Source: Corbicula japonica (taxonomy: Eukaryota > Mollusca > Bivalvia > Venerida > Cyrenidae). From it: a DNA stretch of 64,000 bases. Below the pieces are notes generated by a model. It ran no database searches, had not been told where the DNA came from, and saw nothing but the letters and a program-made list of their open reading frames with translations. This document shows, one piece after another, positions 60,301-64,000 of the stretch. A program made the position numbers and the translations under genes. The DNA is taken from positions 3,162,001 to 3,226,000 of the forward strand of contig JAZAYU010000013.1 of the NCBI GenBank assembly GCA_038501625.1, in the 5' to 3' direction. Position 1 is the stretch's first letter. The number at the start of each line of letters is the position of its first letter.

Positions 60301-61046
60301 TATCACTGCAGTCTAACTAGGATCTACATTGTTCACTTTTTGATTCATAAGGTACCGTATAATGGTTTTTTTTTGCGAGCATAATATTTTCGCTATTTTC
60401 GCGACCGACGTGAATTCGCTAAAATTAAAATCGCCAAAAATTCCCAACAACATTCGCGTTAATTTCTGTTAGCGCACTTTTTGCTAAAATTACAACCGCG
60501 AAAATTAAAATTACGACAAAATCGCGAAAATTTTCGATCGCAAAATAACCCATTATACGGTATACTGTATTTGTTTTTACACATGCCATAAAACCTGCAA
60601 ATTTTTAGTAAAGGGTATTATTGACAATTCTCCATTACAACCATGTCTTGGGATACACAATTTGAGTCAATGTTAACATTAGATGCTGTCTACTTCTGCC
60701 ACAACGATTATCTTAAAATAACAATATATCGTAGAAAATGTAATTTCCCAAGCTGATTTCCACGAAATTCTATTACTGGAGATCGGAAAACTTAATTAGG
60801 TTTGGTCTTATCTAGACTGCACATGTTTAAAGTATATTTATACTAAAAAAAACTAATCCGCAATTTTGATTGTGTTTTAAGACATTTTAAATAGTTTGTT
60901 TCACATTTCAGTCAAAAAGCCCTCACAGATCTGAGAAAGTTCCAGAAATTCCTAGTCAAGCCACCGGTTCCCCTCATGAGGGGACTGGTTTCCACAAAAT
61001 AGCAAAGGAAACAGATCCTGGTTCCCGGTGTAGCACACCAACTGAG
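39285..61046 (+). CDS. ULK2: ULK1/2-type serine/threonine kinase (ATG1), twelve coding exons, 3' end outside the window
   Basis: Autophagy-initiating kinase of the ATG13/FIP200 complex (family knowledge). Exons: 39285-39374, 41325-41417, 41623-41673, 47008-47077, 52526-52576, 54044-54169, 55835-55908, 57162-57322, 58355-58437, 59267-59317, 59832-59968 and 60912-61046. All borders are GT/AG and the phases join to 374 codons. The kinase domain is intact: glycine loop [15 protein letters not shown] Lys39, helix-C Glu56, HRD Asp134, DFG 162-164, activation Thr177 in [13 protein letters not shown] (the equivalent of the ULK1 activation-loop Thr), and the ULK-specific [15 protein letters not shown]. 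Exons 11-12 begin the Ser/Pro-rich linker. The C-terminal EAT region is not in the window. Whether it is ULK1 or ULK2 cannot be told; invertebrates usually have a single copy, so the symbol is nominal. Confidence 0.93.
40150..40480. repeat. MITE family B copy in ULK intron 1
   Basis: CTGATCTGGATCCACACTG, CTTCTTGATCAGAAATAA, GTAGATCCTGATCTGAG and CTAATCTGGATCTACAGTG in the order of family B. The ends are worn. A further B 3' end (GGAGGAAAGGGTTAA) is at 41232-41246. Confidence 0.6.
41325..41417 (+). CDS. ULK2: ULK coding exon 2 (catalytic Lys, helix C)
   Basis: Acceptor TTTCAG, donor AAG|GTATGC, 31 codons, phase 0 at both ends. It carries [10 protein letters not shown] with the ATP-binding lysine (residue 39) and SKEIKIL with the helix-C glutamate (residue 56). 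Confidence 0.94.
41623..41673 (+). CDS. ULK2: ULK coding exon 3
   Basis: Acceptor TTTTTTCAG, donor AAG|GTGAGA, 17 codons, [17 protein letters not shown], the H-x-N-V/I beta-4 region of the kinase N-lobe. The 205-base intron before it is the shortest in the gene. Confidence 0.92.
42168..42310. repeat. MITE family B fragment in ULK intron 3
   Basis: TTAACCCATTAAAGTC, then TAGACCCAAATCAGTGAACC and CATGCAGTCTGATAAG. Confidence 0.45.
43020..43084. repeat. MITE family A copy with the core deleted
   Basis: GGGCACAAGATCAATTAACT, GAGACTGGTCTCTAATTTC, TTTTATCATCATGGGCCC. Both ends are present; the middle of the palindrome is missing. Confidence 0.6.
43184..43300. repeat. MITE family B fragment in ULK intron 3
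   Basis: TTAACCCATTAAGGGCTG, GTAGACCCAGATTAATC and CAGTCTGATCACTTC. Confidence 0.45.
43969..44215. repeat. MITE family B copy, full length
   Basis: TTAACCCTTTACTCCAAAG at the left, TATATATGGAGTTAAGTGTTAA at the right. Both arms (TGATCCAGATCAGGC and GCTGATCTGGATCTACAA) are present. Confidence 0.82.
44970..45360. repeat. Two adjacent MITE family B copies
   Basis: First copy about 44970-45148 (TTTACTCCATGGATACAC, GTTTAGATCCAGATCAGC). Second about 45148-45360 (TAAACCCTTTACTCCATA, GTGTAGATCCAGTTCAGC). Confidence 0.65.
46032..46163. repeat. MITE family A copy in ULK intron 3
   Basis: GCCCAACATCACAAATCTAA, GACCAGTCTCAAATCTCAAG, CTTGAGATTTGAGACTGGTC, GAATGATCTTGGGAC. Confidence 0.75.
46347..46831. 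repeat. MITE family C copy 2, about 33-bp TIRs
   Basis: Left AGGCAATAGAAAAAAATATT then TTAGATTCTCATCC; right end, inverted, AGGCCAGAGAAAATAAATTA then TTAGATTCTCATCC. Same family as 7478-7848, but 114 bp longer in the middle. Confidence 0.82.
46877..46899. repeat. Poly-C run
   Basis: CCCC-T followed by 18 consecutive C (46882-46899), 108 bases upstream of ULK exon 4. Length is likely variable and hard to sequence. Confidence 0.9.
47008..47077 (+). CDS. ULK2: ULK coding exon 4 (hinge)
   Basis: Acceptor TTTGCAG, donor CAAG|GTAATA, 23 codons plus one base. It encodes the hinge and the family signature [18 protein letters not shown]. It is flanked by introns of 5.3 and 5.4 kb, the largest complete introns in the gene. 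Confidence 0.95.
47545..48120. repeat. MITE family B fragments in ULK intron 4
   Basis: About 47545-47640 (CAGTGTAGATCAAATG, CAGCCTGCTCATCTATGG) and about 47869-48120 (TTTAACCCTTATACTAG, ATAGATCCAGATCAACTGGC, CTAATCTGGATCTACACTG). Confidence 0.5.
48761..49005. repeat. MITE family B copy, full length
   Basis: TTAAACCTTTCCTCCATTTA at the left, TATAGAGTAAAAGGTTAA at the right. The arms GAACCAGATCAGCCGG and GGGCTGATCTGAATCTACAC pair. Confidence 0.8.
49627..49858. repeat. MITE family B copy, full length
   Basis: TTGAACCCTTTACTACATGG to AAATGGTTAA. It encodes NSVDPDQ twice in one open frame (49643-49858), a by-product of GTGTAGATCCTGATCAGCA. Confidence 0.85.
50177..50420. repeat. MITE family B copy, best-preserved arms
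   Basis: CTAACCCTTCTTCATATATA to TGTGGAGGAAAGGATTAA. GTGTAGATCCAGATCAGCTG and GCCGGCTGATCTGGATCTAC pair closely. CGCATGTGCGACC in the left arm keeps CpGs, suggesting a younger copy. Confidence 0.88.
51236..51482. repeat. MITE family B copy
   Basis: TGAACCCTTAAGTCGATGG to CATGCAGTAAGGGTTGA, with CAGTGTTAATCCAGGTCAGC and AACCTGGATCTACACTGG. Confidence 0.75.
52526..52576 (+). CDS. ULK2: ULK coding exon 5
   Basis: Acceptor TTTTCAG, donor ATAG|GTAAGT, 51 bases. With the split Val codon it reads [17 protein letters not shown], the helix-E region. It was found by phase-matching exon 4 to exon 6. Confidence 0.92.
52619..53135. repeat. MITE family B fragment and a B copy carrying MITE A
   Basis: A B fragment at 52619-52740 (CAGTGTAGATCCTGATCACC). 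Then a second B copy from 52757 (TAACCCTTTACTCCATGG) to about 53135 (CATAGAGTATAAGGTTA), split by the MITE A palindrome at 52844-52991. Confidence 0.65.
52844..52991. repeat. MITE family A copy, near-perfect palindrome nested in MITE B
   Basis: Begins GGGCCCAAGATCATAAAACT and ends with its complement AGTTTTATGATCTTGGGCCC. The centre is ATGGCGACTTGTCGCCAT. The B sequence GTCGGATCT resumes after it as AGGATCTACATG. Confidence 0.92.
54044..54169 (+). CDS. ULK2: ULK coding exon 6 (catalytic loop)
   Basis: Acceptor TTACAG, donor ATTG|GTAAGT, 126 bases. It encodes [20 protein letters not shown] then NILL. The HRD aspartate is residue 134, and the usual L of HRDLKPQN is M here. A Pro-rich insert ([11 protein letters not shown]) sits where vertebrate ULKs also have a loop. 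Confidence 0.95.
54834..55080. repeat. MITE family B copy in ULK intron 6
   Basis: TTAACCCTTTATGTCATTAG, AGATTAGATCCAGAACTG, GTTGGCTGATCAGGATCTAC, GTGCTGGCTGATATAGATC. Confidence 0.7.
55750..55790. repeat. (ATT)n microsatellite before ULK exon 7
   Basis: Imperfect ATT tract 45 bases upstream of the exon 7 acceptor. Confidence 0.8.
55835..55908 (+). CDS. ULK2: ULK coding exon 7 (DFG and activation loop)
   Basis: Acceptor TTCCAG, donor ATG|GTAGGT, 74 bases. It encodes [20 protein letters not shown] then PMYM. The DFG motif and activation threonine (177) are intact. Confidence 0.95.
56262..56280. repeat. (AAC)6 microsatellite
   Basis: Perfect AAC repeat in ULK intron 7. Confidence 0.9.
56590..56804. 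repeat. MITE family B copy in ULK intron 7
   Basis: AATAACCTTTTACTCCATTC to GGGGTAAAGGGTTAA, with CCAGTGTAGATCCAGATCAG. Confidence 0.8.
57162..57322 (+). CDS. ULK2: ULK coding exon 8 (APE motif, C-lobe)
   Basis: Acceptor TTTCAG, donor AA|GTATGT, 161 bases. It encodes [20 protein letters not shown] then [15 protein letters not shown]. The same frame reads on into a MITE-B copy until a stop at 57401, which is not coding. Confidence 0.95.
57360..57695. repeat. MITE family B copies in ULK intron 8
   Basis: A fragment begins 38 bases after exon 8 (CAACCAGTGTAGACCCAGAT). A fuller copy follows from 57461 (TTAACCCTTTACTCCTTAGG) to about 57695 (GGCTTATCTGGATCTACAC). Confidence 0.7.
58069..58305. repeat. 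MITE family B copy in ULK intron 8
   Basis: TTAACTCTTTACTGCATA, CATGCCATCTGATCAGGATC, GCAAGGTGATCTGGATCTAC, ending near 58305. Confidence 0.7.
58355..58437 (+). CDS. ULK2: ULK coding exon 9
   Basis: Acceptor TTTCAG, donor TTTG|GTAAGA, 83 bases. It encodes [20 protein letters not shown] then AKERIEF, the helix G-H region with the conserved R-N-x-K-x-R pattern. Confidence 0.93.
58676..58895. repeat. MITE family B copy in ULK intron 9
   Basis: TTAACCCTTTACTTCATAC, CAGTGTTGATCCAGATCAGC, CAGTGTAGATCCTGATGAG, CAGATCTGGATCTACAG. Confidence 0.78.
59267..59317 (+). CDS. ULK2: ULK coding exon 10 (end of kinase domain)
   Basis: Acceptor GTACAG, donor CAT|GTGAGT, 51 bases. It encodes [17 protein letters not shown], the FF-x-HPFL close of the ULK kinase domain. 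A MITE-B copy begins 34 bases after its donor. Confidence 0.92.
59351..59530. repeat. MITE family B copy, internally deleted, in ULK intron 10
   Basis: TTAACCCTTTACTCCATATA to GAGTAAAGGGTTAG. About 60 bases of the hairpin tip are missing. It starts 34 bases after the exon 10 donor. Confidence 0.82.
59832..59968 (+). CDS. ULK2: ULK coding exon 11 (Ser/Pro-rich linker)
   Basis: Acceptor TTTTCAG, donor AAG|GTGAGT, 137 bases, phase 0 exit. It encodes [20 protein letters not shown] and more Ser/Pro sequence, as in the disordered linker that follows the kinase domain in ULK proteins. Confidence 0.85.
60227..60625. repeat. MITE family B copy interrupted by a TA-flanked TIR element
   Basis: TTAACCCTTTACTCGAGATA begins it. 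The central word TTGATTCATAAGGT is split by the element at 60355-60560. The right remnant ends TTAGTAAAGGGTATT. Confidence 0.7.
60355..60560. mobile_element. 206-bp TIR MITE with TA target duplication
   Basis: CCGTATAATGGTTTTTTTTT at the left; the right end, inverted, is CCGTATAATGGGTTATTTTG then CGA. TA flanks both sides (60353-60354 and 60561-60562). The interior is rich in TCGCGAAAATT words. TA duplication suggests a Tc1/mariner or similar source. Confidence 0.85.
60912..61046 (+). CDS. ULK2: ULK coding exon 12 (linker)
   Basis: Acceptor TTTCAG, donor GAG|GTATGT, 45 codons, phase 0. It begins [20 protein letters not shown] and is polar and disordered. No further exon is recognisable before the window ends. 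Confidence 0.8.
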
Positions 61047-61311
61047 GTATGTTATTGGAATTTTAATTTCTTGCCATTTGCTGTCTATTTGTTGGCATTG
61101 CTGTATGTTTAAAGTTGTACATTTGGAGCATGATATGAGGCAAACATGTCTTTAAGAGTTTCACTGTAAATACAATGGAATTTAAATAAAAATCCATTCA
61201 TGGGATCTTTCTATCAATATAAATGTTGCCCATATTTGCCAGATTTTGGACACATTAAAGCCTTTTATGTGTTAGAAACCCCCACATGAGAAACAACTTT
61301 TTACTTAACAG

Positions 61312-61553
61312 TTAACCCTTTCCGTCATAGACACACATTGATTGGGTGGGCGAACAGTGTAGATCCAGATCAGCGGGCACATCCGTGCTGTCTGATCAGA
61401 ATCTGCTCTGCTTGCTTTTTGATTTGTTTGGTTATTTCTGACCAAAATGCGACCAGTGCAGATCCTGATCAGACAGAACAGAATTGCCAGCTGATCTGTA
61501 TCTACACCGTTCGCACATGCGAAAAAATGTGTATTTATGGAGGAAAGGATTAA
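61312..61553. repeat. MITE family B copy, full length
   Basis: TTAACCCTTTCCGTCATAGA to TTATGGAGGAAAGGATTAA, with CGAACAGTGTAGATCCAGAT and CAGCTGATCTGTATCTACAC. The frame at 61338 with NSVDPDQ derives from it. Confidence 0.88.
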
Positions 61554-61860
61554 ATGAATTATTTAAACTGCCAATTTGATAACTGATGGTCAGAAGACAT
61601 CAGAAACAGTTGGCTGTACTGACAACACGCATGATTTGACAAATGAGTAAAACTGAATCGGAAAAGTGAAACAGGGATGTATGAATTTTAATGTTCTCTT
61701 AATTATATTACAGAGAATTCTCAGGGAAAAATTTGTACATGTTTGGAAAATTGATATGCAGTCAGTTTTGGAAAGAAAACTTCTGTGTAACAAATTCAAG
61801 GTAGAGGTTTGAATAACCCATGGAAAGGGGAAATGAAATCCCTGTTTTATACCTCTCCTG

Positions 61861-62240
61861 ATCCCAAGGTTATAAAACTGTGAGCAGACAGCAGTCTCAG
61901 ATTTCAAGCTTCTATATTGTCAGATCTGTGATACCTTAAAGTGCCAAAAATCATAAAACTGAAATTGGAGACCAGTCTCAAATTTCATGAATCTGATTGG
62001 CTGAAATAGAGACTTGTCTTGACAAGCTTTGGATTTGAGACTGGTCTCCAGTTTTAGTTGGGTGATCTTGGGCATAGTTATAATACTTTAGACTGGGGTC
62101 CAGGAGCAAATCTCAAGCTTTCCATTGGTCATTAGGCCTTATGTGCTCAATTTTAACAAATCATATTCGTCTGACTTGAGACTGGACCCCAATTATAAAT
62201 GAAGATTCCACATCTCCGAGGTCTGAGACTGGTTTACAAA
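61861..62240. repeat. MITE family A-related cluster
   Basis: A left-arm fragment at 61861-61915 (CCCAAGGTTATAAAACTGTG). A full but worn copy at 61942-62073 (GTGCCAAAAATCATAAAACT to GTGATCTTGGGCA). Further related words follow to about 62240 (GACTTGAGACTGGACCCC). Confidence 0.6.
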
Positions 62241-62601
62241 GTTGTGGTCTGATTTAATCACATTCCTGTTAACTGGTTTTCAGTTTAATTTTGTATATAT
62301 ACTCCATATTGTGTGTTTTCTGCCAGACTTTCCTAGAGGTGCCATTTGCATATACATATAGCCTGAAAGATCACTTTTTAGAAATATTAAATTTGATACA
62401 GTTTTCTTTGAGTAAGAGTTGGCAGGTTACATATTTGTCAGATTTCCATCCTTTTCTGTTAACAAACTAAGTTTCTCTAACAGTTTTATTGCCTTCAAAT
62501 TTTGAATGTTTCGATTAACAGTCAAATTATCTACCTAGGACTGTCTTAAAGTTTTGTTTAAATTACAAAATCAAACACAGATGTATGATGTAACATAATC
62601 T

Positions 62602-63140
62602 TCAAGGGGGAGCCTATAGTCGCCGGGTTTGTCCGTCCATCAGTACCTCCCACATTTTTGTCAATCCATAACTTTTTTATTTGAAGTCTGATTTTAAAGT
62701 TATTTCACAGAAATGATCACCATAATGAGACGACATGTCCTTGCTACATTTGGATTGCTACCTTTAAGGTCAAGGTCACAGCATGGCCTTGTAGCAACAT
62801 CGTGTCCAGCCCATAACTTTGTTATTTGAAGTTTGATTTTAAAATTACTTCTCAGAAATGATCACCATATTGAGACGACAGGTTGCCCAGAACATTTGGG
62901 TCGCTACCTTAAAGGTCAATGTCACAGCAAGACCTTGTAGCATCATCGTGTCCGGCCCATAACTTTGTTATTTGAAGTCGGATTTTTAAATTATTTCACA
63001 GAAATGATTACCATAATGAGACGACATGTCTTGTGCAGGAATATGTCTGATTTTATAGCACTCAAAATTCACCTCAATAGTTATAAAACTTACAGTAACT
63101 GTTTTTGTGACAAAGTACCCTTTCGGGGAGCATCATCCTT
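62602..63140. repeat. Tandem-array repeat element, about 145-bp units
   Basis: Starts TTCAAGGGGGAGCCTATAGT and ends CTTTCGGGGAGCATCATCC. CCATAACTTTGTTATTTGAA recurs at 62667, 62811 and 62957, with CAGAAATGATCACCATAATG and GAGACGACA in each unit. About 2.5 units. The frame at 62965 is a product of the repeat. Confidence 0.75.
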
Positions 63141-63407
63141 CTTCGACGGTCTCTTGTTTGCATCAGTCTTCAAACTTCGTTATGGTGATGACCACATTGA
63201 GGATGGAAATTGATTCATTATTTTATTGCAGCATTAAGGCTCCTTAAGGGAAAACAGCAAACTGTAATTGTTTCTGTCCCATTGTTGAGTTATTAATTCT
63301 TTTTTCCACTTCATGGTATATTATTTAGCATGAAGTTCCCTTGGGATAGGCATCGACCACCATAACCTTCTGGGTTCATGTATAATTTGTTTCATTGATT
63401 TAATAAT

Positions 63408-63715
63408 ATTATATAGGTTTTTATTGCATGTGGAACAATGTTGGTCCAGATCAGATAATGCCATCTGATCAGGAAATACTCTGTTTGCTCCTTGGTCAGA
63501 AAATAACCTAATGAATAAAAAAAGCAAACAGAGTATGCCTGATCGGACAGCACAGTGCCCAAGGTTATAAAACTGAGCATGGAAACCAGTCTCAAATCTC
63601 AAGCATCTGATTCTTGAGATTTGAGACTGGTTTCCATTCTCCGCTTTATAACCTTCAGCCCTGGCTAATCTGGATTTAGATTGTTTGGCCATATCCCATA
63701 GAGTAAAGGTTTAAG
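63408..63715. repeat. MITE family B copy interrupted by MITE A
   Basis: GTTGGTCCAGATCAGATAATG and CTGATCGGACAGCACAG on the left, TGGCTAATCTGGATTTAG and CATAGAGTAAAGGTTTAA on the right, with the A copy 63556-63661 between them. Confidence 0.72.
63556..63661. repeat. MITE family A copy, shortened hairpin, nested in MITE B
   Basis: TGCCCAAGGTTATAAAACTG, CTCAAATCTCAAGCATCTGA, TTCTTGAGATTTGAGACTGG, GCTTTATAACCTTCAGCC. The hairpin tip is deleted. Confidence 0.82.
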
Positions 63716-63930
63716 AAGTCAATCTTGAAATTTGACCTATGGAATTGAGAAGACGACGTCGTAATGTAATGTTATGGAATGAATTTGAACGCTGTAGGAA
63801 TCGTTCTTAAGATTGTTGACGCAAGACTGCAAAGTTCGCCACAATCAATATACAGCTGTATTGCTGTAAGCTGAAATTGTGCATACCATTGATTGCTCAA
63901 AGGAGTATTCTTGTTCAATGTCATATTATT

Positions 63931-64000
63931 CCAGTCGCCATTCCAGCCAATCAGATGCTTGAGATTTGAGACTGGTCTCAAATCTTAGTTTTATAATCTT
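63931..64000. repeat. MITE family A right arm, cut by the window end
   Basis: TCGCCATTCCAGCCAATCAG, CTTGAGATTTGAGACTGGTC, AGTTTTATAATCTT at the very end of the window. Confidence 0.7.

Overview
This is eukaryotic DNA, AT-rich and packed with introns and repeats. The coding pieces are short exons with GT/AG borders, and the repeat families (pearl-like tandem-array elements, foldback MITEs, the recurring ORF peptide NSVDPDQ) are of the kind seen in bivalve molluscs. I infer a bivalve or related lophotrochozoan; the species cannot be fixed from the sequence alone.

Two host genes are supported. On the minus strand, 8663-19821 holds a complete seven-coding-exon AKAP1 orthologue: an outer-mitochondrial-membrane anchor with an N-terminal membrane helix, a disordered acidic linker with two tandem SUMO-interaction-like motifs, a KH domain and a C-terminal Tudor domain. 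All six splice phases join and give 696 codons plus a stop. On the plus strand, 39285 to beyond 61046 holds the first twelve coding exons of an ULK1/2 (ATG1) autophagy-initiating kinase: the whole kinase domain and the start of the Ser/Pro-rich linker. All joins are in phase (374 codons), and the gene runs off the right edge. The two genes are divergent, with their start codons about 19.5 kb apart.

The space between them is a transposon graveyard. From left to right it holds a hAT-like element with a perfect 8-bp target duplication (20655-21643), two pearl/Helentron-like elements with 166-bp tandem arrays (22308-23957 and 24121-26110), and a decayed Gypsy LTR-retrotransposon coding region (26929-37079). 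The Gypsy element has been hit by three insertions: a TIR element that itself contains a third pearl (27159-29883), a CAGGG-ended TIR element (32171-33711) and a fourth pearl inside the integrase (34478-36505).

The flanks and introns are seeded with at least thirty copies of a ~240-bp foldback MITE (called family B here: TTAA borders, CCCTTT termini), about nine copies of a ~145-bp palindromic MITE (family A) and two copies of a 33-bp-TIR MITE (family C). Almost every ULK intron longer than 0.5 kb carries a B copy. Family A is repeatedly found inserted inside family B. The left 8.5 kb shows no recognisable gene apart from possible AKAP1 3'UTR; it holds a CCAAT-rich minisatellite, a 328-bp tandem duplication and MITEs.
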